Source: Pseudomonas sp. 7P_10.2_Bac1
Lineage (GTDB): Bacteria > Pseudomonadota > Gammaproteobacteria > Pseudomonadales > Pseudomonadaceae
Assembly (NCBI RefSeq): GCF_025465935.1
Contig: NZ_JANLNV010000090.1
Span: 233,223 to 297,222, forward strand
DNA length: 64,000 bases
Reading direction: 5' to 3'
Made by a program: the position numbers and the translations under genes. Position 1 is the first letter of the stretch. Every line of letters starts with the position of its first letter. This document shows positions 33,595 to 41,986 of this stretch, piece after piece. The notes beneath the pieces were generated by a model. It ran no database searches. It was given only the letters and a program-made list of their open reading frames with translations, and had not been told where the DNA came from.

Positions 33595-33624
33595 CCTGTC
33601 GCTGCCAATAACGGCAGCGACAGG
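33595..33624 (-). terminator. Perfect 12-bp hairpin after the SdaC-like gene
   Basis: CCTGTCGCTGCC and GGCAGCGACAGG enclose a six-base loop, seven bases past the stop codon. It probably terminates the transporter transcript, although a T-run is lacking. Confidence 0.7.
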
Positions 33625-33631
33625 CCCTGCA

Positions 33632-34912
33632 TCAAGGAATCAGCGAATAGACCAGCGACGAAATCGCCACCAGGCCGACCACCGTGACAAACACGTTGGA
33701 GATCAGGCCCGAATGCTGACGCATGCTGGGCACGCGACGGATCGCGTACATCGGCATCAGGAACAGGATGGCGGCAATCACCGGGCCGCCGAAGCTTTCG
33801 ATCATGCCCAGGATGCTTGGGTTGAGCGTAGCCACCAACCAGCACACCACGAGCATGAACGCTGCCGTCAGACGCTCCAGGGTTTTGCTGGCCGGACGCC
33901 GACCGGTTTTCAGAATCAGCCCTTTAAGGCCTTCATTGGCACCGATGTAGTGACCGAGGAACGACTTGGCAATGGCCACAAATGCGATCAGCGGCGCGGC
34001 AAAGGCAATGGTCGGGTTACTGAAGTGGTTGGCCAAGTACGACAGGATCGACAGGTTCTGTGCCTTGGCTTCGGCCAACTGCTCTGGCGAGAGCGTGAGC
34101 ACGCAACTGAACACGAAGAACAGCACCATCACCACCATCAGTAAATGCGCGCGTGACAGGATCTGCGAGCTGCGCTCGTCGGCGTTGGCACCATAACGGC
34201 GTTTTTGATCCACGGCGAATGCCGAGATGATCGGTGAATGGTTAAACGAGAACACCATCACCGGAATCGCCAGCCATACGGTGTGCAGCAAGGCCGAGGG
34301 CTCGGGCAATGAACTGGCCGTGGTCAGAATGCCGCCGCTCCAGTGCGGGATCAGAAACACGGCCAGAAACAGCAACGCGGCAATAAATGGATAGACCATC
34401 ATGCTCATGGCCTTGACGATCACTTGCTCGCCGCAACGCACCACGGTCAGCAGGCCAAGAATCAGCACCAGCGACAGAAGGGCTCGAGGCGGTGGAGTGA
34501 TGTGTAACTGATTGAGCATGAAACTGCCGACCGTGTTGGTCAGTGCCACGCTGTAGATCAGCAGAATCGGAAAAATCGCCAGAAAGTACAGCAGCGTGAT
34601 CAATGCCCCGGCGGTCAAACCGAAATGTTCTTCAACCACGTCGGTGATGTCTGAACCTTCACGCCCGGACAGCACGAAGCGGGTCAAGCCGCGATGCGCA
34701 TAAAAGGTCATCGGGAACGCCAGCAGCGCCAGAATCAGCAGCGGCCAAAAGCCACCAATGCCCGCATTGATAGGCAAAAACAAGGTACCTGCACCAATGG
34801 CTGTGCCAAACAGGCCCAGCATCCAGGTAGTGTCGTGGCGGTTCCAGCGACCGAGGGTCGCAGGTGTCGCGTCGTCAAAGCGTTCATCGACGCTGTTAGC
34901 CTGGTCATTCAT
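33632..34912 (-). CDS. SdaC-like serine/threonine (HAAAP/STP) transporter
   Basis: A protein of 426 residues with 11 predicted membrane segments. The start motif WMLGLFGTAIGAGTLFLPINAG is typical of the SdaC/TdcC branch of the hydroxy/aromatic amino acid permease family. FSFNHSPIISAFAVDQKR and the FLGHYIGANEGLKGL region are also characteristic. It should be a proton-coupled amino-acid importer in the inner membrane; serine is the likely substrate by similarity. No serine deaminase gene is adjacent, so the assignment rests on the protein alone. Confidence 0.88.
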   Translation of the reverse strand: MNDQANSVDERFDDATPATLGRWNRHDTTWMLGLFGTAIGAGTLFLPINAGIGGFWPLLILALLAFPMTFYAHRGLTRFVLSGREGSDITDVVEEHFGLTAGALITLLYFLAIFPILLIYSVALTNTVGSFMLNQLHITPPPRALLSLVLILGLLTVVRCGEQVIVKAMSMMVYPFIAALLFLAVFLIPHWSGGILTTASSLPEPSALLHTVWLAIPVMVFSFNHSPIISAFAVDQKRRYGANADERSSQILSRAHLLMVVMVLFFVFSCVLTLSPEQLAEAKAQNLSILSYLANHFSNPTIAFAAPLIAFVAIAKSFLGHYIGANEGLKGLILKTGRRPASKTLERLTAAFMLVVCWLVATLNPSILGMIESFGGPVIAAILFLMPMYAIRRVPSMRQHSGLISNVFVTVVGLVAISSLVYSLIP

Positions 34913-35139
34913 CCGGTCAAATCTCCGCTAGCCGGTCGTTACCACGCGGCCGGGGCGGACAAAACACACTTTACTGACCACGCCCCAGCCATAAGAGGGG
35001 CGCGATTGTCCGGGATTAGACATAAGAAGCAAAGGTTTAGCTGAGGAATGGTGAAAATGATTACCCGGATTAAAGCAAGACTTTGACACCTATTGATACA
35101 CTATAGCCTTTCGAACACTGCGCTCAAGGCCTGCTGCCC
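34913..35139. other. Divergent promoter region
   Basis: A 227-bp non-coding gap between the SdaC-like gene and the DUF4946 gene. TTGACA at about 35085 is a possible -35 for the rightward gene, but no well-spaced -10 follows. Confidence 0.4.
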
Positions 35140-35679
35140 ATGACTGTTTGCCACCGTTACACCGCATTTGCCGGGCTGCTGCTCGCCCTTTCGCTGCCTG
35201 TGGCCAACGCCGCAGATGTGATGATCACCTGGCCAGGCGGCTGGGAAGTCCAGGCCGTACCGGCAGAGGCCGACAGCCACATCATGCGCCAGCGGGCAGT
35301 TAAAAACGACGCCAATGGCGACCCGCAGATGGTCATGGAACTGACCCAGTCGACCCTCGCGCCAGAGCACCAGGTCAACATGGAGGCGGTGTTGCTGGAG
35401 ATGCGCAAGACCTTGCAGAAAAACTTCGCTCAAGGCGGATACCAGAGCGCCTGCAATAAAATTCACGACAGCACCCTGGGTGGCCTGAAAGCCCTGGAAA
35501 CCACCTGCAAAATCACCCAGAACGGCAACCACGTCATCACCCAAACCCTGGTTGCGGCTACTCAAGAGCAAAGTGCTTACGCCCTCTCCTACGCGGGACC
35601 GGCCGACGGTTATAAAGCCAATGAGGCGCAAGTACAGGGGATTCGGGCGAGCTTACGGTTGGGCCAGACACAACCGTAA
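35140..35679 (+). CDS. Secreted protein, probably DUF4946 family
   Basis: A protein of 179 residues with a signal peptide cleaved after VANAAD-like residues (about 24). The mature part begins DVMITWPGGWEVQAVPAEA and contains conserved two-cysteine spacing (SACNKIH and TTCKITQNG), likely a disulfide, before a C-terminal helix (NEAQVQGIRASLRLG). This layout fits the DUF4946 proteins of pseudomonads, which are periplasmic and uncharacterised. The family call is from memory of its pattern and is moderately certain. It is flanked downstream by a palindromic repeat. Confidence 0.7.
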   Translation: MTVCHRYTAFAGLLLALSLPVANAADVMITWPGGWEVQAVPAEADSHIMRQRAVKNDANGDPQMVMELTQSTLAPEHQVNMEAVLLEMRKTLQKNFAQGGYQSACNKIHDSTLGGLKALETTCKITQNGNHVITQTLVAATQEQSAYALSYAGPADGYKANEAQVQGIRASLRLGQTQP

Positions 35680-35684
35680 ACAGT

Positions 35685-35747
35685 GTAGGAGCGAGCTTGC
35701 CTCGCGATCTTTTTAAAAGATCAAAAGATCGCAAGGCACGCTCCTAC
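35685..35747. repeat. Palindromic repeat (GTAGGAGCGAGCTTGC type), copy 3
   Basis: Arms GTAGGAGCG / CGCTCCTAC enclose a stretch with CGCGATCTTTTTAAAAGATC followed by a second AAAAGATCGC, i.e. the hairpin core is partly duplicated. GTAGGAGCGAGCTTGC is a familiar Pseudomonas intergenic repeat. It lies between the convergent DUF4946 and oxidoreductase genes. Confidence 0.8.
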
Positions 35748-35758
35748 AGGCGGGATGC

Positions 35759-36718
35759 TTAAGGAATCAACACCACTTTGGCACTTGCCCCTGCATTGAC
35801 CTCGGCATAACTGGCCAACCCTTCTACCAGCGGCGCTTCTTCGAGGTCCTTGGGCAGTGGCAGCAAGCCCTGATCAAAGTACTGACCAAATTGTTCGAGC
35901 ATGCGCGCGCACTCTGTGCTGTTGTACAGCAGGCTGTTGACGCCTATCAGTGAGCCGCCCTTGCGATACAGCGCCAGGGCCGGCAGTTGCACATGACCGT
36001 CCAGCGGCGCTGCAATGATGGCCAGCCGGCCAAACACAGCCAGTGCAGGTACTGCCGCAGGTACCCAATGGCCGGTGGTGTCGAAAATCACTTCAGCGCC
36101 CCCCGCAAAGACCGTATTGACCTGGCTCGCCAACGCGTCGGGCTGCTCCAGCACAATCACCTCATGGCCCTGCTCTCGCAACAGGTGCGCCTGCTCCGGG
36201 CGACGAACCGCCGCCAATACGTGGGCACCCAGCACTTTGGCCAGACCCAGCGTGGCCGAGCCGACCGCGCCATTGGCGCCGATCACCAGCAAACGCGTTC
36301 CGGCCACCACACCACTGCGCTGCAAGGCATCCCACGCGGTGGTATACGGCACGCCCATGCTCGCGGCCTGCACAAAGTTCAAAGCTTGGGGTTTGCGCGC
36401 GACGCCACTGGCAGGCAGGGTCAAGAACTGCGCGTGGGAACCGTCCCGATAAAACCCCAGATCCTTGCCTGTGCCCCACACCGCTTGCCCGACAAGCGCA
36501 TCGGGTCCCTCGACCACTACCCCGGCAAAATCCCGGCCTGGAATCCGCGGTAACGTGGTGTAGGGAAAACGTCCTAGCACGTTTTTCACGTCGCTGGGGT
36601 TCAAGCCCGCGGCCTTGACCTGCACCAGCACTTCGCCTGCTGACAGCGACGGCGCGGGCACATCGACCACTGCCAAGGCAGCCAGATCACCGGTTTTGGA
36701 AAATTGCAGAGCCTTCAT
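35759..36718 (-). CDS. Zinc-independent MDR-family quinone oxidoreductase/alcohol dehydrogenase
   Basis: A protein of 319 residues. The GroES-like half is at 1-120 (GLNPSDVKNVLGRFPYTTLPRIPGRDFAGVV), followed by the Rossmann half with the nucleotide motif VIGANGAVGSATLGLAKVLGA near 144-164. The zinc-binding cysteines and histidines of classical alcohol dehydrogenases are absent, so it belongs with the QOR/zeta-crystallin or enoyl-reductase-like enzymes using NADPH. It lies 84 bp downstream of, and in the same direction as, the AraC-family gene, which probably controls it. The substrate is unknown. Confidence 0.87.
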   Translation of the reverse strand: MKALQFSKTGDLAALAVVDVPAPSLSAGEVLVQVKAAGLNPSDVKNVLGRFPYTTLPRIPGRDFAGVVVEGPDALVGQAVWGTGKDLGFYRDGSHAQFLTLPASGVARKPQALNFVQAASMGVPYTTAWDALQRSGVVAGTRLLVIGANGAVGSATLGLAKVLGAHVLAAVRRPEQAHLLREQGHEVIVLEQPDALASQVNTVFAGGAEVIFDTTGHWVPAAVPALAVFGRLAIIAAPLDGHVQLPALALYRKGGSLIGVNSLLYNSTECARMLEQFGQYFDQGLLPLPKDLEEAPLVEGLASYAEVNAGASAKVVLIP

Positions 36719-36802
36719 GTTTCAACCCTCTGGGTGAGTGAGATGGCTGTGAGTCTATGGCCGGGAAAGAGGGAACATCGGTCAAACCCTTCTGTTTGTC
36801 GG

Positions 36803-37588
36803 TCAGATTGCGCCGGTGTGGCGCTGATCCTGACCATACAAAGAAGGCGCAACGCCCAACTCACGGCGGAACATGTCACTGAAACTGCTGGGCGAATAAC
36901 CGAGCGAGCGGGCGATCTGACTCACTGACACCCCTTGAATCAACTCGGCTGCGGCCGTTGCCAACTGCACTTGGCGCCGCCACTGCGCGAAGCCCATGCC
37001 CAACGCCGCCTGTATCAGCCGCGCCAGAGTTCGCACACTGGCTCCGGCGTTCTCGGCATGCTGTTCAAAGGCGATGTCCAATGTCGGATTGGCCATCACG
37101 GATTGACACAGGTTGAGCAAGCGTCGATCCGGCGAGTCAGGCATCGGCACTTTGAGCAAGGTACGCCGGGCGCGCTGCAACTCAAGTAACGTCAGATTAA
37201 GCAACGCCTCAGTGTAGGCCGGTTGCGCATCGGGCAGGTCCACCAGATGAATAATCAGCTCGCGCAGCAACCGACCGACTTCAATGACCTGCACGGTGCT
37301 GTCCAGCGTGCTCGCCGTGGTGTGTGGCAGGTAGATGTTGCGCATCTGCAGATCGCTGACCACACGAATTCCGTGGGGCACGCCCGGTGGCAACCAGACC
37401 GCCCGTTGCGGTGGCACGGCCAAGGCTTCATCCGGTGTGTCGACCCACATCACCCCGCTCATGGCATATAGCAACTGGCCCCACTCATGCTGGTGCGGTT
37501 CAATGTACAAACCACGCGGATAAGTACGCGCCAGCGGCTGTACCGACACGGCAGGGTCAGATAAATCAGGCGGGGCAGCGAGCGCCAT
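36803..37588 (-). CDS. AraC-family transcriptional regulator
   Basis: A protein of 261 residues. The N-terminal cupin sensor is at 15-110 (YIEPHQHEWGQLLYAMSGVMWV, PPQRAVWLPPGVPHGI) and the C-terminal double helix-turn-helix is at about 155-255 (ASVRTLARLIQAALGMGFAQWRRQ, SVSQIARSLGYSPSSFSDMFRRELGVAP). Cupin-AraC proteins of this length often sense small aromatic or aldehyde-type ligands and regulate an adjacent oxidoreductase, consistent with the MDR gene downstream. The start codon ATG at 37588 gives the normal family length. Confidence 0.92.
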   Translation of the reverse strand: MALAAPPDLSDPAVSVQPLARTYPRGLYIEPHQHEWGQLLYAMSGVMWVDTPDEALAVPPQRAVWLPPGVPHGIRVVSDLQMRNIYLPHTTASTLDSTVQVIEVGRLLRELIIHLVDLPDAQPAYTEALLNLTLLELQRARRTLLKVPMPDSPDRRLLNLCQSVMANPTLDIAFEQHAENAGASVRTLARLIQAALGMGFAQWRRQVQLATAAAELIQGVSVSQIARSLGYSPSSFSDMFRRELGVAPSLYGQDQRHTGAI

Positions 37589-37736
37589 AAGCAGTTCACG
37601 TCATAAAAGTGAGTGCACATGTTACCTGAGCTTGTTTGCCCTTAATGAGTCCCCACCTGACAAAACTGTCATCTGAGCATCAGTTGTCTGTCAGGCTATG
37701 CCGCCCAGGCTGAGTTATTTCTACAAGAGGTCATCA

Positions 37737-38177
37737 ATGAAAAACCCGTTACGTATTTTTGCGCTGTCTGCCTTGCTGGTGACGTCATTCGCCCACGCGG
37801 CTGACCAACTGACCATGGACGTGCACCGCGACGCCAACTGTGGCTGCTGCAAAGCCTGGATCTCGCACCTGCAAGCCAATGGCATCCAGGTCATCGATCA
37901 TGTCGAAGACGATATGAGCCGTGTCAAACAAGAGCTCGGCGTTCAGCCGCGCCTGGCTTCGTGCCACACCGGGGTGATCAACGGTAAATTCGTCGAAGGC
38001 CACGTGCCTGCTGAGCAGGTCATCGCCCTGAGCAAGCGCAATGACTTGAAAGGCATTGCCGTTCCAGGCATGCCGATAGGCTCTCCGGGCATGGAAATGG
38101 GCGACCGCAAAGACGCCTACCAAGTGATTGGCTTGCGCAATGATGGCCGCGATGAAGTGGTCGCCGACTATCCATAA
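37737..38177 (+). CDS. DUF411 periplasmic metal-binding protein
   Basis: A protein of 146 residues. The signal peptide ends around AHAAD (residue 22), followed by the DUF411 core: DANCGCCKAW (CxxCC-like cluster), a strand-helix with VKQELGVQPRLASCHTG, and VEGHVPAEQVIAL. It ends IGSPGMEMGDRKDAYQVIG. Cys and His clusters suggest copper binding; DUF411 proteins commonly sit in copper-resistance loci, but no other copper genes are adjacent here. The ATG at 37737 follows AGAGG by seven bases, so the longer frame was rejected. Confidence 0.88.
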   Translation: MKNPLRIFALSALLVTSFAHAADQLTMDVHRDANCGCCKAWISHLQANGIQVIDHVEDDMSRVKQELGVQPRLASCHTGVINGKFVEGHVPAEQVIALSKRNDLKGIAVPGMPIGSPGMEMGDRKDAYQVIGLRNDGRDEVVADYP

Positions 38178-38620
38178 GCCCTCCTGAACCTGCATGAGCT
38201 GCCCGGTATTGCTTATGCTTTAACCTTAACGACGAACCTGTGGCCGCTGCCGCAGGCTGCGATCGGTCGGGTGCGTTACAGCGTTACGCACCCAAACACA
38301 CCGCACAAATCCCTCCCTGCTGTTGGTCTGAAAAGCGCGTCAAAAACCCTACAACTTGTCGGGTCTGCCAACAGCCTTACACCTTCTCTCCTACACTCAG
38401 CCCTGTCGCGCAAACGACGGTCAGTGTCGTTTTAAATAAACCGAACCTTCTGCCCTTCCGACAGGTCAACCGGATAGAGGGGCGGTCTTCGTAGTGCATT
38501 CCTAACCGCATCTGGCTCTATGCCCGAAGATGTTGTCCGGGTGATTTTTATCAATCAGAAAGTGGAGGCTGACAGGTCACAAGGCCGATAGCAGCTCAAT
38601 ACGTACAACGGGAGAGAGTC
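38178..38620. other. Long intergenic region before glgA
   Basis: About 440 bp without a supported gene. A Pseudomonas repeat of the GCCGCTGCCGCAGGCTGCGATCGG type lies at 38239-38266. The remainder should hold the promoter and leader of the glgA-treZ-malQ-treY operon; GGGAGAGAG lies just before the glgA ATG. A possible frame at 38240-38494 has no support. Confidence 0.5.
38239..38266. repeat. Palindromic intergenic repeat (GCTGCCGCAGGCTGC type)
   Basis: GCAGGCTGCGATCGG with the preceding GGCCGCTGCC is a recurrent intergenic Pseudomonas motif. Only one copy is seen here. Confidence 0.55.
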
Positions 38621-40186
38621 ATGATCAGTTTTGCTCCGCAACAAGACGGACGGTTAAACCCAACTGTTTCGTCCTCGATCACGCTCTCCGGGTTGGCGCC
38701 TGCCAGTAAGGCAACGCAGCCAGTGGTGAATACAAATCCCAACAAGAAGAAAATTCTGTTCGTCACGTCCGAGCTGGCAGACCTGGTCAAAACCGGCGGT
38801 CTGGGCGACGTATCGGCCGCCCTGCCCCGGGCCATGCGTCATCTGCATGACGTACGGGTGTTGATTCCCGGCTATCGGCAAGTACTTCAGAGCGACAACC
38901 CGATTCATATCATTGGCGAACTCGGCGGCCATGCGGCCCTGCCGCCGTGCAAAATCGGGCGCATGGACCTTGCAGACGGCCTGGTCATTTATGTGCTGAT
39001 TTGCCCGGAACTGTACGAGCGCGAAGGCACGCCCTATGGCGCCAACAATGGTCGCGACTGGCCCGACAACCATATCCGCTTCGCCCGCCTGGGCCTGGCC
39101 GCCGCCGATATTGCTGCCAACCTGGCGCAGATCTATTGGCAGCCGGATCTGGTGCACGCTCACGATTGGCCCGCCGGCCTGACTCCGGCCTATATGCACT
39201 GGCGTGGCCAACGCACGCCGACCCTGTTCACCATTCATAATCTGGCCTATCAGGGCGTCTTCAGCCGCGCGTGCTGCCCGGAATTGGGCATCCCTCATCA
39301 TGCGCTGCAGCAAGATGGCATGGAGTTCTACGGCAAACTGTCATTTCTCAAGGCAGGCATGGCTTATTCAAGCCATATCACCACAGTAAGCGCCACTTAC
39401 GCCCAGGAAATCACCACACCAGAGTTTGGCTGCGGGCTAGAGGGTTTTCTGTCGAGCAAAACTCAACAGGGTCTGCTCAGCGGCATCCCTAACGGTATCG
39501 ATGAAAGCTGGGAGGCCTCAACCGACCCGCATTTGATCGCGCCTTACGCCCCCGGCGACTGGTCGGGCAAAGCCATTAACAGCGACCATATCCGCGAGCT
39601 GTTTGAATTGAAAAAATCTTCCGGCCCGTTGTTCGCCGTGGTGTCTCGCCTCGTGTATCAAAAAGGCCTGGACCTGACCGAAGCAGTCGCCGATTTCATC
39701 GTGGCGTCGGGAGGGCAAATCTGCATCATCGGCCGTGGCGAGCCGGAAGAAGAACAAGCCATGCGTGACCTGGCCTTACGTTTTCCAGGCCAGGTCAGTG
39801 CTCGTATCGGGTTTAACGAAACCGATGCCCGACGCATGTTTGCCGGCAGTGACTTTTTATTGATGCCTTCTCGTTACGAACCCTGCGGCCTGAGCCAAAT
39901 GTATGCGCAGCGTTTCGGTTCGCTGCCCGTGGCACGCAACACTGGTGGCCTGGCCGATACGATCGAGGACGGGTTGACCGGGTTTCTGTTCAATGAATCG
40001 ACACCTGAGAGTTACATCCAGGCCTTGCGCCGGGCATTCAAAGTGTTTGCCTATCCAGACTTGTTCAATGCCATGCGCTGCCGTGCCATGTCGGCGCCCT
40101 TCAACTGGTGCAAGGCAGTAGAACCTTATGCCGAGTTGTATGAACAACTGGTCGCCCAATCGCTGAGCAGACCTGCAAATACCTGA
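38621..40186 (+). CDS. glgA: Glycogen/alpha-glucan synthase GlgA
   Basis: A GT5 enzyme of 521 residues. KTGGLGDV is at 57-64 (glucose-nucleotide-binding loop), and the C-terminal EPCGL motif holds the conserved glutamate E420. It has an N-terminal extension of about 42 residues compared with E. coli GlgA (Ser/Thr/Pro-rich, ending NPNKKKILFVTSEL). Family chemistry: transfer of glucose from ADP-glucose to the non-reducing end of an alpha-1,4-glucan. No glgC (ADP-glucose pyrophosphorylase) is in the window. First gene of the trehalose/glucan operon, 15 bp upstream of treZ, so linear glucan made here would feed TreY/TreZ. Confidence 0.93.
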   Translation: MISFAPQQDGRLNPTVSSSITLSGLAPASKATQPVVNTNPNKKKILFVTSELADLVKTGGLGDVSAALPRAMRHLHDVRVLIPGYRQVLQSDNPIHIIGELGGHAALPPCKIGRMDLADGLVIYVLICPELYEREGTPYGANNGRDWPDNHIRFARLGLAAADIAANLAQIYWQPDLVHAHDWPAGLTPAYMHWRGQRTPTLFTIHNLAYQGVFSRACCPELGIPHHALQQDGMEFYGKLSFLKAGMAYSSHITTVSATYAQEITTPEFGCGLEGFLSSKTQQGLLSGIPNGIDESWEASTDPHLIAPYAPGDWSGKAINSDHIRELFELKKSSGPLFAVVSRLVYQKGLDLTEAVADFIVASGGQICIIGRGEPEEEQAMRDLALRFPGQVSARIGFNETDARRMFAGSDFLLMPSRYEPCGLSQMYAQRFGSLPVARNTGGLADTIEDGLTGFLFNESTPESYIQALRRAFKVFAYPDLFNAMRCRAMSAPFNWCKAVEPYAELYEQLVAQSLSRPANT

Positions 40187-40201
40187 GGAGGCCATTTATC
40201 A

Positions 40202-41986
40202 ATGACTTCCCTAACCGTACCAACGCAGCATCATGGCGCCCACCTGCTGGCCACAGAACACACCCGTTTCAGCCTGTGGGCGCCAGATGCAAAGCGGGTC
40301 AGTGTGGTATTAAAAACGGGCCAGCGGCTGCCCATGTGCCCTGAGGCCAATGGCTGGTTTGTGTGCGAAGCACCCGCTCCCAAGGGAACCCGCTATCGCT
40401 ACCGTATCAATGACGAGTTAGATGTGCCGGACCCCGCCTCGCGTGCTCAGGACGGGGGCATTGACGGTTTTAGCGTGGTGATCGACCCCAACGATTACCC
40501 GTGGCAACACCCGCACTGGAAGGGCCGCCCCTGGCATGAAGCGGTTATCTATGAGCTGCATGTGGGCGTGCTGGGGGGGTATGCCCAAGTGGCCAAGCAA
40601 TTGCCACGCTTGGCCGAACTCGGCATAACGGCCATTGAACTGATGCCGCTGGCTCAATACAGCGGCGAACGTAATTGGGGGTATGACGGTGCACTGTTGT
40701 ACGCACCCCATGACACTTATGGCTCGCCCCAGGCGCTCAAACAACTGATCGACACGGCCCATGGCTTGGGGCTGATGGTCATTATTGACGTGGTCTACAA
40801 CCACTTCGGGCCACAGGGTAATTTCCTGCCGTCCTATGCCTCGGCTTTTTTCGAGGAAGAGCGTCATACCCCATGGGGCGCCGGGATTGATCATGGCCGC
40901 CCTGAAGTGGGGGATTTCTTTATCGACAATGCCCTGATGTGGCTATTGGAATATCGGGCCGACGGGCTGCGCCTGGACGCCGTCCATGCCATCGACAATC
41001 GAGGGTTCCTGCAGACGCTGGCGACGCGAGTCAAACAACACACAGCCCCGGATCGGCATGTCTGGCTAACCGTTGAAAATGAATTTAATCAGGCGCAGTT
41101 GCTGACAAATGACTTCGACGCTCAATGGAATGATGATGGCCACAACATACTGCATGCGTTGCTAACCGGCGAAAAAGAGGCTTATTACGCCGATTTTGCC
41201 GAAAACAGCAGCGAAAAATTGGCACGCTGCCTGAGCCAGGGCTTTATTTTTCAAGGGCAGACAGACCGGCGCGGCAACGCACGCGGCGAACCCAGCGATT
41301 ATCTGCCGGCCAGCGCCTTCGTACTGTTTTTGCAAAACCACGATCAAATTGGCAATCGTGCCCTGGGCGAGAGGCTCCACCAGCTTTGCCCTGCGCCCGC
41401 GTTACATGCCGCAACCGCCTTGCTGTTGTTGTCACCCATGATTCCGTTGCTGTTCATGGGCGAAGAAAGTGCGGCCCCGGAGCCCTTCCTGTATTTCACC
41501 GACTACACAGGAGAACTGGCGACAGCCGTCTGCGAAGGGCGGCGAAAAGAGTTTGCCGAGTTCACAACCTTTGCCTCAAACCACCCGGCCGAAGTCACTC
41601 CAGATCCCAACCGGCGGTCAACCTTCGACAGGTCTCGGCCCTCGTTGACACCGGCGCACGATGACGCTGCACGCCTGAACACGCTCGCGCTTTATCAACA
41701 CTTACTGGATTTACGTCATCAATGGATTATTCCGCGCCTGCAGGGAGCTTATTCCCTAGGCGCGCAGGTGTTATCCGCGGGGGCTGTGGCCGCACGGTGG
41801 CAAATGGCAGACGAACGCGTGCTGCATATCGCCGTTAATTTGAGTGACCGGCCCGCGCCTTACACAGCCCCCGCCCACAGTGAGCTGTTGTTTCAAAGCG
41901 AGCCGCAACTGGCCTTTTACCTGCAGAACAATCACGAATTGAAACCTTACAGCGCATTAGTCAGCCTGGAGAGGGCCCATGGGTGA
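40202..41986 (+). CDS. treZ: Malto-oligosyltrehalose trehalohydrolase TreZ
   Basis: A GH13 enzyme of 594 residues. A CBM48-like N-terminal domain (RFSLWAPDAKRVSVVL at 22-37) precedes the barrel. The nucleophile is D259 (GLRLDAVH), the acid/base E292 (TVENEF), and the third carboxylate D381 (LQNHDQIGN). It releases trehalose from the maltooligosyl-trehalose made by TreY. The stop overlaps the malQ start by 8 bp, so translation is coupled. Confidence 0.95.
   Translation: MTSLTVPTQHHGAHLLATEHTRFSLWAPDAKRVSVVLKTGQRLPMCPEANGWFVCEAPAPKGTRYRYRINDELDVPDPASRAQDGGIDGFSVVIDPNDYPWQHPHWKGRPWHEAVIYELHVGVLGGYAQVAKQLPRLAELGITAIELMPLAQYSGERNWGYDGALLYAPHDTYGSPQALKQLIDTAHGLGLMVIIDVVYNHFGPQGNFLPSYASAFFEEERHTPWGAGIDHGRPEVGDFFIDNALMWLLEYRADGLRLDAVHAIDNRGFLQTLATRVKQHTAPDRHVWLTVENEFNQAQLLTNDFDAQWNDDGHNILHALLTGEKEAYYADFAENSSEKLARCLSQGFIFQGQTDRRGNARGEPSDYLPASAFVLFLQNHDQIGNRALGERLHQLCPAPALHAATALLLLSPMIPLLFMGEESAAPEPFLYFTDYTGELATAVCEGRRKEFAEFTTFASNHPAEVTPDPNRRSTFDRSRPSLTPAHDDAARLNTLALYQHLLDLRHQWIIPRLQGAYSLGAQVLSAGAVAARWQMADERVLHIAVNLSDRPAPYTAPAHSELLFQSEPQLAFYLQNNHELKPYSALVSLERAHG

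Noticed and set aside
38240..38494. 84-codon frame before glgA
   Set aside because: Starts inside a palindromic repeat and has no ribosome site or conserved motif.
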